In this document: positions 52,798-61,837 of the stretch, in pieces
How positions within the stretch are numbered: position 1 is the first letter of the stretch
Layout of the letters: the number at the start of each line of letters is the position of its first letter
Source: Candidatus Thiodiazotropha sp. CDECU1
GTDB lineage: Bacteria > Pseudomonadota > Gammaproteobacteria > Chromatiales > Chromatiaceae
Length of the DNA: 64,000 nt
Assembly: GCF_963455295.1 (NCBI RefSeq)
Contig: NZ_OY734020.1
Coordinates: 2,294,001 to 2,358,000, forward strand
Direction of reading: 5' to 3'
Translations under genes and position numbers: made by a program
The notes under the pieces: model-generated
The model's database searches: none
Told to the model about the DNA's origin: nothing
Seen by the model: the letters and a program-made list of their open reading frames with translations, nothing else

Positions 52798-54183
52798 ATG
52801 GTCACCATGAGAATTAGTGTTGTGAAAGATCTCCTTAGGAACATTCAAGATTTCCTTAAAATCCTCATCATCACCCTATTTGCCTTGAGCATCTCCGCCT
52901 GTGTGGCCCTGGGCCCGCAACAGCAACCCGAACCAGTGGAAGAGGAACCCCAGGAGCAGGCAGAGGTAATTCCGCCACCGCCAGACTCTCTAACCCCATC
53001 GCAACGGGTACGTAAGGCGCTTGAGCAGCTGGAGCATGGCGAATACGAAAATGCCCGACTCCAACTAACCTGGGCATTGCAGGAGAAACCAACCCTGCAG
53101 ATCGCCACCAATCTTCTGCAACAGATGGATGCCGATCCCATAGACCATCTCGGCATGAAGAGTTTCTTTTACGACGTGGAGCCGGGTGACTCACTCTCCA
53201 TCATCGCCAAGAAATTTCTCAACGACCCACTCAAGTTTGTAATTCTGGCACGCTACAATAAATTGGAGAATCCCAGCAAACTTGCACCGGGACAGAGGAT
53301 CCGTGTACCCGGTGTCATGCCGGAGAGAAAGAGGCCGAAACCCAAGCCCAAACCGAAACCACCACAACCCGAAGCGGAAGCGGCACCTATGGTGCAGGAG
53401 CCCGTTGAGCCGGCAGCATCCTCCGGCATGACAACCGATCAACCGGCAGAAACACCTGAACCTGCAGCGGAAACCGGCCAGATTGAAGCGTCGACCATCT
53501 CCATACCGGAAGAACCCGAGCAATTGCAAGTGGAGATCGAGGAACCATCACAGCAGCCGGCGGAACTACCTGGCGAGACAGAGCCTGCAGCCATGACTGC
53601 GGAAGAGGCACTCAGCTCAGCGATGGGGCTGCACGCGGAAGGCAACCTCAGTGCGGCGATCTACCTGCTGGAAAATGAGATCAGCCAACATCCGAACGCA
53701 AAGGAGCTGCCGCAACTGCTTGCCGGCTACTACGACAAACATGCCGATCTGCTGATCAACCAAGGAAGCCTGGACAATGCCAGGACAACTTTGGAAAAGC
53801 TGATTATCCTTGACTCATCCAATGATGCGGCGATCAACAAATTGATCCTGGTTGAAGACAGGATCGAGGCGCAGAAGTTGATGCAAACTGCTCAGGATCA
53901 GCAAACTGCGGGAAGTCTGGAAGAGGCCTATCAAACCTATTCGCAAGTGTTGACCTATGATCCGGATAATCAGTCCGCCAAAGATGCCCAAGTAGTAGTC
54001 AGAGATCAACTGACCGACAGCTATCACCGCAGCGCCATGCAGCTTTTCCGAAAGCAGGAGCTGGATGAGGCGATAGGATTCTGGAACAAGATCCTGGAGC
54101 TGAATCCGAACCATCCATTGGCACCGGGATATAAGGCACGCGCATTGGAGATGAAACAGCAGTTGCAGAAAATCGATCAATGA
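52798..54183 (+). CDS. LysM- and TPR-containing lipoprotein
   Basis: 461 residues. Lipobox ISAC follows a hydrophobic signal (residues about 20-35). A first helix pair at about 63-95 is TPR-like. A LysM domain lies at about 121-171 (FYDVEPGDSLSIIAKKF, RYNKLENPSKLAPGQRIRVP). A long Pro/Glu/Lys linker (about 172-270) and C-terminal TPRs (about 275-455; EAYQTYSQVLTYDPDNQSAK) follow. Likely an outer-membrane lipoprotein that binds peptidoglycan. It lies 54 bases after pppA and may be the last gene of the T6SS operon; a role in anchoring or placing the apparatus is inferred. Confidence 0.85.
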   Translation: MVTMRISVVKDLLRNIQDFLKILIITLFALSISACVALGPQQQPEPVEEEPQEQAEVIPPPPDSLTPSQRVRKALEQLEHGEYENARLQLTWALQEKPTLQIATNLLQQMDADPIDHLGMKSFFYDVEPGDSLSIIAKKFLNDPLKFVILARYNKLENPSKLAPGQRIRVPGVMPERKRPKPKPKPKPPQPEAEAAPMVQEPVEPAASSGMTTDQPAETPEPAAETGQIEASTISIPEEPEQLQVEIEEPSQQPAELPGETEPAAMTAEEALSSAMGLHAEGNLSAAIYLLENEISQHPNAKELPQLLAGYYDKHADLLINQGSLDNARTTLEKLIILDSSNDAAINKLILVEDRIEAQKLMQTAQDQQTAGSLEEAYQTYSQVLTYDPDNQSAKDAQVVVRDQLTDSYHRSAMQLFRKQELDEAIGFWNKILELNPNHPLAPGYKARALEMKQQLQKIDQ

Positions 54184-54434
54184 GAGGAAGCGTATAGATC
54201 AGCCTGCAAATAACCATTTCTTAATAAAGTAATCAAGTCTGTTCGCCTAAAGCAGTCGATTCAAATCAAAGACAGAACAATAGGCTTTTAATTCCCACCG
54301 GGTCCAGCGATCAGCCTTCAAGTCACAAAAAGATATAGCAGTATAGATTTGTATTTGCCTCCGTTCGCCTAAACGGCTATATAGACCCTATGGTTGGCTT
54401 CAGAGCTTTTTTTCCGTATCCGAGGAGGAACCCA

Positions 54435-54818
54435 GTGCTCAAATCCCTGTTTAAGCGTCTATTAATAACTTTCCTTGTTCTCAACATTGCAGTCATCGGT
54501 TTTCCCTCCTTTGTCATGGCATCACCAATCGACACCATGACGGTTATTACAATGGATGAGAGGACGTCGCATATCGACCGAATCCGTTCCACGATGGCCC
54601 GAGATGATGTGCGCAGCACACTGATCGGAATGGGTGTCAATCCTGTGCAGGCAGAACTGCGTCTGAATGCACTAACAGATGCTGAATTGGTGATGCTTAA
54701 TCAGCAAATGGACGAGCTGCCAGCAGGCGGTAGTGCCTTGGGTGTGCTTGGCGCTGTACTGCTTGTATTGATTGTCTTGGAATTACTCGGCGTAACCAAC
54801 GTATTCACCAAGCTCTAA
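54435..54818 (+). CDS. PA2779-family short membrane protein
   Basis: 127 residues from GTG 54435 with GGAGGA upstream. N-terminal hydrophobic signal-type helix (about 8-29, ends VMAS), then a helical periplasmic region (MARDDVRSTLIGMGVNPVQA, DAELVMLNQQMDELPAGG). A Gly98-Gly99 motif directly precedes a C-terminal transmembrane helix (SALGVLGAVLLVLIVLELLG). The arrangement matches the PA2779 family of Pseudomonas and relatives, always described as function unknown. The next gene is a PA2778-type C39-like peptidase, 36 bases on. Confidence 0.8.
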   Translation: MLKSLFKRLLITFLVLNIAVIGFPSFVMASPIDTMTVITMDERTSHIDRIRSTMARDDVRSTLIGMGVNPVQAELRLNALTDAELVMLNQQMDELPAGGSALGVLGAVLLVLIVLELLGVTNVFTKL

Positions 54819-54854
54819 CTGGTTTACTCACAATCCTGTTTAGCCATCTCCGCA

Positions 54855-55865
54855 TTGGACGCTTTCTTCTGCGAATCGGGCGAAGCGCGCAATCGTTGCC
54901 TCGCCCTATTGCTATTTTTACTTTTAACCGGTTGTGCAACTCAGCCGCCACTCCTACCATCTTTGCTCCCTTCGGAGAAAGCCGCAACAGGGTTGGAGTT
55001 AGAGGCTACACCCTTCTATCCGCAACAGCAGTACCAGTGCGGGCCGGCCGCACTAGCCACCCTACTCGACCAATCAGGCGTATCGATAACTGCTGAATCG
55101 CTGATTCCCCATGTCTTTCTGCCAGAGAAAAAGGGGAGCCTGCAGGTTGAGATGATAGCTGCCAGCCGTCGTTTTGGCCGGATTCCCTATGTGATCAATC
55201 CCGACCTAAACTCGCTGTTCGATGAGCTGCAGGCAGGCCGTCCGGTGCTGGTGTTACAGAATCTGGGTTTACAGCTGTGGCCTGTCTGGCACTATGCGGT
55301 GGTAATCGGTTACTCGGTAGAAGCGGACGCTATATTTCTGCGATCGGGTATCACCCGGCGTGAGACCCTCTCCGCACATCGATTTCTCCACACCTGGGAA
55401 CATAGTAACCGCTGGGCCATGGTGTTATTAAAACCCGGGGAATTGCCCGCCAGGCCCGAACAATCACCCTACTTGAAGGCGGTCGCCGCGATGGAACACC
55501 TGGTCCCTGGCGAGGCGCTGATTTCCGCTTACCAGGCAGCTCTGAACCAATGGCCGGATAGTCCCATTGCACTTTTCGGACTTGCAGCCTCAAAACACAC
55601 CATGGGAGAGCTGAAAGCGGCTGAACAGATCTATAGAAAATTGCTGGGCATAGATCCTGATCATATCGCTGCATATAACAATTTGGCTGAAGTTCTGGCC
55701 GATCGGGGTTGCTATAAAGAGGCGGTTGTTACGATAAATCGAGCCTTGCAGAAAACCCCGGGTGAATTACACCAGCATCTGCTTGAAACGAGCCGGGAGA
55801 TCGGGTTAAGAGAAACAGAAAACATAAGCCAGACATCCGCTTGTAAAGGCACTGCAATAGATTAG
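54855..55865 (+). CDS. PA2778-family cysteine peptidase (C39-like) with TPR
   Basis: 336 residues, TTG start at 54855 (no ATG available before the signal). Lipobox LLTGC (Cys27). C39-like peptidase domain about 50-195 with Cys62 in QYQCGPAALATLLDQSG and His147 in VWHYAVVIGY; the third residue is not certain. C-terminal TPR motifs about 215-300 (PIALFGLAASKHTMGELKAA, HIAAYNNLAEVLADRGCYKE). The protein would act at the periplasmic face. It follows the PA2779-type gene, its constant partner in related genomes as far as I recall. Confidence 0.8.
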   Translation: MDAFFCESGEARNRCLALLLFLLLTGCATQPPLLPSLLPSEKAATGLELEATPFYPQQQYQCGPAALATLLDQSGVSITAESLIPHVFLPEKKGSLQVEMIAASRRFGRIPYVINPDLNSLFDELQAGRPVLVLQNLGLQLWPVWHYAVVIGYSVEADAIFLRSGITRRETLSAHRFLHTWEHSNRWAMVLLKPGELPARPEQSPYLKAVAAMEHLVPGEALISAYQAALNQWPDSPIALFGLAASKHTMGELKAAEQIYRKLLGIDPDHIAAYNNLAEVLADRGCYKEAVVTINRALQKTPGELHQHLLETSREIGLRETENISQTSACKGTAID

Positions 55866-56417
55866 ATTCCGCCTGTTTTTCCAGCTGCAAAAACCAAGTG
55901 GATTCCTGCGATTTTATTGCGGATCATTCAACAGAAACTTGATGGATTGGTTGTCTCGACTACTATTGATCGGTAATATTGCATGCGAATAATACTGATT
56001 CTATGCCATACAGTTGAGTTGGCACTATTTTGTGGGTTTTTTACCACTAAGATGATGGATCATCATCGGCATCGGGGTTGTCGTACATTGGATATTGAAA
56101 TCCATTCTTAACCCTATTATTGCCGTCTGGACAGCTGTCTGCCGCTTATGTCGCGCAGATAATGGATACTGGACGCCACAATGGAATTTAGGGAGTTTTA
56201 ACATTGCCTGGAAAGACAATACTACAAAGGACATTATCGGGCGTCCCTTCTGACGTTCATCTATCGTCAATCAATCTTACCCTGTCATCCAAGTTGATTC
56301 TTTCAGCATCGCTTCCTGGCGTTCACCTGAATAGATCGCCACAGATGAGATAGATGATCCAATATTGCAATTTTAAAGATTTCATAGCCAACAAGAACAA
56401 AAAGCAGAGAATGGAAC
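55866..56417. other. Intergenic region with a possible decayed small gene
   Basis: 552 bases without an intact gene. It includes the possible remnant at 56052-56253. An 81-codon leftward open frame at 56025-56270 lies over the same stretch and is less protein-like. Confidence 0.4.
56052..56253 (+). pseudogene. Possible frameshifted small membrane protein
   Basis: In one forward frame the stretch from 56059 to the TGA at 56251 reads as a protein-like sequence: a hydrophobic helix (IIIGIGVVVHWILKSILNPI), then CRLCRADNGYWTPQWNLG and FNIAWKDNTTKD. No start codon is in that frame; two ATGs at 56052 and 56055 are one frame off, so a single-base change would restore an about 65-residue protein. Family not recognised. 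A chance open frame cannot be excluded. Confidence 0.3.
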
Positions 56418-57152
56418 GTGCTTGAGTCTCTTTCTATATTACATTTGAGTTTCGCTGCCGGCGTCATCGGCGTGGCTTACCTGGTGCGAGGTATTGCCGG
56501 ATTCGGATCGGGTCTTATAGCCATACCGCTGCTTGCGCTGATGATGCCGTTGACGATCGCGGTTCCGCTGATCGTCTTCCTCGATTACATCGCCTCTGCC
56601 AGCCACGGTATTAAACACAGGGAGGCCATCCAGTGGAAAGAGATCGTCTCCCTGTTGCCCTTTGCGATTGCCGGTGTGTTGACCGCACTCTTTATCTTCC
56701 AGTCGGTCGATATGGAGGCACTGAAGATGGGGTTGGGCTGTTTTGTACTCCTGTTTGCGATCTATTCCCTGTTTTCCTTTTCCGGCAAGACCCTGATTTC
56801 ATCACTATGGTCAGTCCCTGCAGGCAGCATGGGGGGAATAATTGGCACCCTGTATGGTACCGGCGGCCCCTTTTATGTCATGTATTTGAAATTCCGCAAC
56901 ATTGAGAAAACCCAGTTCAGGGCCACCTTTGCAACCATCTTCCTGCTTGACGGCGCCGGGCGCCTCGCGGGATATATCTATTCGGGTTTTTTCAGTATGG
57001 ACCTGGTGCTGATGATGGCTGTGGCCATCCCATTGATGGTCATCGGGATGTTCATCGGTGGCCACATCCATACCAATATGTCACAGCAAACCTTCCAACG
57101 CGCCATCAGCATGCTGCTGGTCTTCAGCGGCTTGGCCCTGCTGTTGAAATAG
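56418..57152 (+). CDS. TauE/SafE-family membrane permease
   Basis: 244 residues, GTG start at 56418. About seven to eight hydrophobic helices with the duplicated family pattern: GIAGFGSGLIAIPLLALMMP in the first half and GGIIGTLYGTGGPFYVMYLK in the second. Members export or import sulfite, sulfoacetate, sulfolactate or other small anions; the substrate here is not defined. It converges on the fumarylacetoacetase-family gene, 15 bases away. Confidence 0.88.
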   Translation: MLESLSILHLSFAAGVIGVAYLVRGIAGFGSGLIAIPLLALMMPLTIAVPLIVFLDYIASASHGIKHREAIQWKEIVSLLPFAIAGVLTALFIFQSVDMEALKMGLGCFVLLFAIYSLFSFSGKTLISSLWSVPAGSMGGIIGTLYGTGGPFYVMYLKFRNIEKTQFRATFATIFLLDGAGRLAGYIYSGFFSMDLVLMMAVAIPLMVIGMFIGGHIHTNMSQQTFQRAISMLLVFSGLALLLK

Positions 57153-57167
57153 TTGATCCGCCAGACT

Positions 57168-57941
57168 CTAGTCGAAGTCGTTGACCAAGGTCCCGATACC
57201 ATCGATTTGCACCTCCACGGTACAACCCTGTTGCATCGGCCCGGCGCCAATGGAGGTGCCACAAGCGATGATGTCCCCCGGGCGGAGGGTCATATCATGG
57301 GATAGGCGGCTGACGATCTGAAGCGGCTTGAAAAACATATCCGTTACCGGATAGTTCTGCAGTTCATCCCCGTCCACCAAGGTCCTGACTATCAGGGTCG
57401 TGGCATCCAGACCCGTCGCGATAACCGGCCCAACGGCACTGAAGGTGTCAAAGCTCTTGGCCCTTGACCAATGGACAAACAGGGGATCCTCCCTCAATAG
57501 ACCCCGAGCGGTTACATCATTGACGCAGGTATAGCCAAAGATGTAATTCTCAGCATCCTCTTCGCTCACACTTTTGCAGTGCTTGCCGATGACTATGCCT
57601 AGTTCACCTTCGTAAACCACCGGACCATCATATGTCTCTGGTCGCTTTATCGCCCCCCCAGGGTCCAAAAAAGAGGTTTCAGCCTTCATGAAGTAGAGTG
57701 GATGTTCCGGCCTGGACCAGCCCTCTTTCTCAGCCCTGGAGTGGAAGTTGTTCCACAACGCGATCATCGTTGTCGGTTCGCAGGGGGTCAACAGCTTGAC
57801 TGCATCCAAGGCCAGTGTCTCCCCGGTTGCCATGGCTCCATTGTACATGTCTCCCTGATAGACGTTGATCCTGTCATCGCTCAAGGTACCGAAGCCAGTT
57901 GTTCCCTGATGCTCATATCGAAGCCACTGTTCCATTCTCAA
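57168..57941 (-). CDS. Fumarylacetoacetate-hydrolase-family protein
   Basis: 257 residues. Catalytic-domain motifs: metal ligands in YEGELGIVIGK (Glu-x-Glu), YTCVNDVTARGL (Asp), WSRAKSFDTFSAVGP (Lys/Asp), and RPGDIIACGTSIGAGP. The family cleaves or isomerises 2-oxo-acid type C-C bonds (fumarylpyruvate, acylpyruvates, 2-hydroxyhepta-2,4-diene-1,7-dioate). Substrate not resolvable from sequence. Single gene with its own promoter. Confidence 0.88.
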   Translation of the reverse strand: MRMEQWLRYEHQGTTGFGTLSDDRINVYQGDMYNGAMATGETLALDAVKLLTPCEPTTMIALWNNFHSRAEKEGWSRPEHPLYFMKAETSFLDPGGAIKRPETYDGPVVYEGELGIVIGKHCKSVSEEDAENYIFGYTCVNDVTARGLLREDPLFVHWSRAKSFDTFSAVGPVIATGLDATTLIVRTLVDGDELQNYPVTDMFFKPLQIVSRLSHDMTLRPGDIIACGTSIGAGPMQQGCTVEVQIDGIGTLVNDFD

Positions 57942-58156
57942 ATATCTCCTCTAATTCCCAATTGATGAATCTTATTCCTCTATTGCCCGCAATTAAAGCC
58001 CTTTGACTCAAGAACAGATTTTTGATGCCAATACAGAGAGTGATCGTTAGCAGATTCAATCAGAGGATTTTGAGATTGTTACAGATAGGTTTCATTCAGA
58101 CAGTAACAGCAACTTCAATCAAACAAGGCAGGAACCCTGTTCCTTCACCCGATAAC

Positions 58157-58384
58157 ATGATGACCCAGCCCTACAAACTATTCATGACCAGCTTCACTAT
58201 CGGTGCGCTCTTTTTTCCATTGATGGTCTACACCTTCCACCTGTGGCAGCACTATACAGGTTCCGCTAATCTGGTCTCTCTGCCCTGGTATGAATTGTTT
58301 GTGCTCCTCACCCTTCTACTGCTTCCCCTAGGCGCGTTGAAGTTACTAAAGATCAGTTGGAATACCCGGGATATTCCCGACTGA
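58157..58384 (+). CDS. Small membrane protein
   Basis: 75 residues from ATG 58157; the frame opens earlier at TTG 58022 but the added part is not protein-like. Two hydrophobic helices (FTIGALFFPLMVYTFHLW and YELFVLLTLLLLPLGALKLL) and a polar tail. No well-placed ribosome site. No family recognised. Confidence 0.45.
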   Translation: MMTQPYKLFMTSFTIGALFFPLMVYTFHLWQHYTGSANLVSLPWYELFVLLTLLLLPLGALKLLKISWNTRDIPD

Positions 58385-58797
58385 GTTTTTGATTTCGTGC
58401 GAATCTGAGGGTGCTGTACCCAAATGACCAACCTGCTGGCGCCTAAACCGGTAAAGGCTGATCAGGGCGTGGCTGATGACCGCATGATACCCGCCAATAC
58501 ACCAGCCTCGGATTTCGATCAATCTGAGTGATTAGCTAGGATTCATCTGTCCTGGAAACTCCTATGGCGACTATTGTCGCTTAATAAAAGTCGCTGTTAG
58601 ACTGGAGAAGGTTCAGTGTCCCCATTACTTTAATTCGCGAGTTACACTACTTGTTTCGATCATCACTGCCTCATCGTATGTAAACCACTAAGCATAGGCG
58701 CAACACGGCCTGTCAGCAGCCTGGCGAAATGGCTAGCCACCAGCAGAATAACGCTTCCCTCGGCCTGGTTAAAATGCGAGCCATTCTTTCAAGCCAT
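58385..58797. other. Intergenic region, about 410 bases
   Basis: No convincing gene. A 35-codon frame from ATG 58424 to 58531 is Pro/Asp-rich and looks like chance or a gene scrap. A short GCGAC-type repeat near 58567-58592 may form a weak hairpin. Confidence 0.35.
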
Positions 58798-59052
58798 TTA
58801 AACCCGGATGCGGTTCGACCGAGAAAACCACCTTTTCCCATGCTTTGATGCATGAGGCATAAAGACACGTGACATAACAAGACAGACACCAATCAAAAAA
58901 GATGTGGTCATCATCATTGCGATGCCTAAAAGAGCCAGATACCAGAAATATGTAATGAAGGGATGCTCTATCATCAGACCTAATGACGCTATGCAAAGCG
59001 ACAGACTGATAATCAATAATTGAATAATTGTGACAACTTTATGAAATTTCAT
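58798..59052 (-). CDS. Small two-helix membrane protein
   Basis: 84 residues from ATG 59052 (MKFHKVVTII), chosen because AAGGTGAAAGGA precedes it. Two or three hydrophobic stretches (IIQLLIISLSLCIASLGLMI and YFWYLALLGIAMMMTTSFLI) and a basic C-terminus (KHGKRWFSRSNRIRV). Unknown function; isolated gene. Confidence 0.5.
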   Translation of the reverse strand: MKFHKVVTIIQLLIISLSLCIASLGLMIEHPFITYFWYLALLGIAMMMTTSFLIGVCLVMSRVFMPHASKHGKRWFSRSNRIRV

Positions 59053-59844
59053 GAATCCTTTCACCTTAGACTCCTGCCATCGACTTATTTCAAACCAGGC
59101 ACCAACACAACAGACAGACATCGGACATTGCCCGTCAATGCTTTAGAATACGTATGGTTGTATTTCGGAGGTTGTAAGCGAGCCGCCAACTCTGCAAAGC
59201 TTAAAAGGCTCTAGGTTGAAACTTTTAGAGCACAATGGCCTTTAGCGTGAAGCAATGAACAGATCTCACTGTGAGATATCGTTCACGGCAGCGCAATCCA
59301 AGCAGATAACAGTGATGCTGTGTTGACAAAATTGATATGCACTTTCCCTAGCTTAAACATACAGTCCCTCCTGGACAGATTTAACGAGGCGGGAAGAATG
59401 ACAGATGAACAGGTTAATTGCAAGTGTTTTCAGATTACAGTTTTTTACAATCTAATTAATGAGATAGGATAGGCAAACAGCACGCTTAAAGGAGTATTTC
59501 TGTGCAATCTCTGGTTGACAGTTTGGGGGTTATTTGTTTGGTTGAATTCTGCAATCAGTTGACTAATGCAGTTGGATTTTTATTGCATTGATTGGCTGTG
59601 TATTCCTAGCAGAATTGCGTTGATGATGCGCCAATCTGGTCATTATGCATGTAACAACTGACCACACATCGGAAAATGCTGAAAAGGACGCAGCTGTTGT
59701 CTACGAAGAAACGATGGTATTTATATTTAAACTATAAAGCACAGATAATTGTGGCCAAAATGACTATGCCACTACACTTATAGTAACTATTTACTGAATA
59801 AGCTTAAATAACATTCCTGACAGCTTAGCTGAGATGTATGCAAT
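59053..59844. other. Intergenic region, about 790 bases, AT-rich
   Basis: No open frame with protein-like composition on either strand. It contains the promoter region of the leftward small membrane protein. A TTGACA at 59322 has no well-placed -10 partner. No tRNA or recognised RNA structure; a small RNA cannot be excluded. Confidence 0.4.
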
Positions 59845-60768
59845 CTACATGGATTGAATATTCCGCAGCCTCAATCGACTCTTCTTGTCATCCGGATCGA
59901 ACTTGAGCGCATACTCCCAATACTTGATTGATTGCGCAGGCTCCCTGCGTGAGCTTCTTAACCCCCTGACATACAGCTCTTTACCATAACCCTTACGCAG
60001 CTTTTGAATTGCCTCTAGTCTTTTAGTATCGCTGTTGAACGCATGTTCAGCCTTTTCAAGATAGCGCAGGGTATCGCTGTAGTTCTCTGCTTTAAAGGTG
60101 GTGGCCGCCTGCTTAAGGAGGGTTTTAGATAGCAGTTCGCGCACCTCTGCATCCTTGGGGAATTTTTTTAAATGCGTCTCGATTTCTTTGATTTGCTCAT
60201 CGGGATTAGCTTGCTTGCCTTCTGCCTGAAGTATCTCTTGACGGGAATAGATATAGGCCTCTTCGTGAAACCCCTTGGCCAGTTTTTTCTTTTTCGTTCT
60301 GTTGTTATAGTTGCTGTTTGAACGGGCGACCTTTTTTTTCATCGACGCCTTGGATGCCCTTTCGTTGAGTTTCCGCATCCCCGCAAGCGCTTCTTTATGT
60401 TTCGGATTCAGGCTGAGGACTTCCAGGTAGTAGCGCCTTGCCTTTGTCAGCTTGCCTTGACGAACCGCTTTTTTGGCCTGGCTCATCCTTTTTTTGTTTT
60501 GAGTGGCGATCCTTGCTTCGATGCGTTTGATGTCCGCATTGATCTTTGCATCCCGTGACGACACGGTTCTTGCCACCTTGAGGTTGAACAGTGCATTTTG
60601 CAGATCGCCTTTGCGCTCAGACTCTTCGGCAGCGCTTAGCCATGTAGCGGGATTGGCGTAATTGCCCGATGTCACACCCTTGCTTGAGCCGGTAGATGAG
60701 CAACCGCTGTTCAGTACAAGAAGCAAACAGAGTAACAGGCTCGAGAGTAGCGCTGATGACTGCATCAT
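59845..60768 (-). CDS. TPR-type lipoprotein
   Basis: 307 residues. Lipobox NSGC (residues 20-23), then Ser/Gly spacer and helical repeats of TPR type (ATWLSAAEESERKGDLQNAL, KARRYYLEVLSLNPKHKEAL, AEHAFNSDTKRLEAIQKL, SIKYWEYALKFDPDDKKSRL) separated by a very Lys-rich stretch near 140-165. Its start overlaps the deacetylase stop by 4 bases (ATGA), so it is translationally coupled and the last gene of the operon. Similar lipoproteins act as scaffolds for wall or polysaccharide enzymes; here inferred. Confidence 0.8.
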   Translation of the reverse strand: MMQSSALLSSLLLCLLLVLNSGCSSTGSSKGVTSGNYANPATWLSAAEESERKGDLQNALFNLKVARTVSSRDAKINADIKRIEARIATQNKKRMSQAKKAVRQGKLTKARRYYLEVLSLNPKHKEALAGMRKLNERASKASMKKKVARSNSNYNNRTKKKKLAKGFHEEAYIYSRQEILQAEGKQANPDEQIKEIETHLKKFPKDAEVRELLSKTLLKQAATTFKAENYSDTLRYLEKAEHAFNSDTKRLEAIQKLRKGYGKELYVRGLRSSRREPAQSIKYWEYALKFDPDDKKSRLRLRNIQSM

Positions 60769-61754
60769 TTACGCAGGGCCCTGTAGGTTACCAGGCTCTT
60801 TTTGAAGGCCTGCATATCCCTGTCTCCAAAGATCATGGTGCGATGGAGCAGATAGGGGTAGGTAAAGGCAGCATTCGATTGCTTTTGTACGGTTAATCCC
60901 AACTGCATGCCGTTGGCTTGCAGTTCCTTGATCACCAGGTCATTGCTGTCGCCGAATGGATAGGCGTAGAAGCGTGGCCTCTCACCCAGGTGCTTGACCA
61001 GTTTTTCATTCGGGACAGAGATCTCTTGACGTACCCGTCTTTGATACTGTCTGCGGCTTTCTCCGGCCTGCCGTACCGTCAGATTGCTATGGCTCTTGGA
61101 ATGGGGCTGGATGCTGATCAGCCCGCTTTTCTTCATGGCGCTGATCTCTGCCGTTTTTAGACCGCCATTGTTAATGTAATCGCTATACACGAAGACAGTT
61201 GCAGGATAGCCATACTCTTTCAGGACCGGGAAGGCCTCCTTGAAGATGGAGCGGTGACCATCATCTATGGTCAATACGACAGCACGCCTCGGCAGTTGCT
61301 GCTCACCTTTGAGAAATCCCAGCAGATGTTTCAGCGGTATCACCCGGTAGTCATTCTCCTTCAGATACTCCATCTGCTTTCTGAATTCCGCCGGCGTTAC
61401 CTCCATTCGATCACTGCGCCCACCGAATCGGTGATAACAGAGGATCGGCACTGTCTGATAACCCGCAAATTCGATCCCGGTCGGGTTCTCCACATTTAGT
61501 GGAATAATTATCTCCTGGCCCTTTTTTATCGGATTCGGCTGATTGGCATCCTCGATCACCCAATAGCGTGTCTCATCGCCAAGATAACGCCTTGCCAGAC
61601 TGCGTGTATCTTCATTACCAACACGCAATACGATGAAATTTCTGTCTTTGGCAATTATCTGACTGGGGCTGTAACGAAGTATGGAAGGGGTGCAACCGGT
61701 AAGTATCAACACGCAGATCAGTAGTTGTGAAAATTTCATCGGCGAAATTCGCAT
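60765..61754 (-). CDS. Polysaccharide deacetylase lipoprotein with LysM-like domain
   Basis: 329 residues. Lipobox ILTGC (about residue 21). A LysM-like module about 40-88 (IVLRVGNEDTRSLARRYLGD, IKKGQEIIIPL). NodB-homology domain about 100-325: metal site LTIDDGHRS (Asp-Asp), zinc histidines QPHSKSHSNL, and YAYPFGDSN. Predicted to remove acetyl groups from peptidoglycan or an exopolysaccharide in the periplasm. Middle gene of a kinase-deacetylase-TPR operon. Confidence 0.87.
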   Translation of the reverse strand: MRISPMKFSQLLICVLILTGCTPSILRYSPSQIIAKDRNFIVLRVGNEDTRSLARRYLGDETRYWVIEDANQPNPIKKGQEIIIPLNVENPTGIEFAGYQTVPILCYHRFGGRSDRMEVTPAEFRKQMEYLKENDYRVIPLKHLLGFLKGEQQLPRRAVVLTIDDGHRSIFKEAFPVLKEYGYPATVFVYSDYINNGGLKTAEISAMKKSGLISIQPHSKSHSNLTVRQAGESRRQYQRRVRQEISVPNEKLVKHLGERPRFYAYPFGDSNDLVIKELQANGMQLGLTVQKQSNAAFTYPYLLHRTMIFGDRDMQAFKKSLVTYRALRK

Positions 61755-61837
61755 GCTAAAATACCTTGGTCATTGCAGTTCGATACCTCCTGTAGTAACC
61801 ACTTCCTGTTTCCCCAGAGAATAATGCCTGAAGGCGA

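Noticed and set aside
54240-54376. Repeated GTTCGCCTAAA words before the PA2779-type gene
   Set aside because: Only two short copies about 120 bases apart; not enough for a regulatory or CRISPR-like call.
56025-56270. 81-codon leftward open frame
   Set aside because: Covers the better protein-like forward remnant; no ribosome site or domain.
58600-58660. Sequence resembling the edge of an insertion element (TGTCCCCATTACTTT)
   Set aside because: No transposase, no terminal repeats and no second copy in the window.
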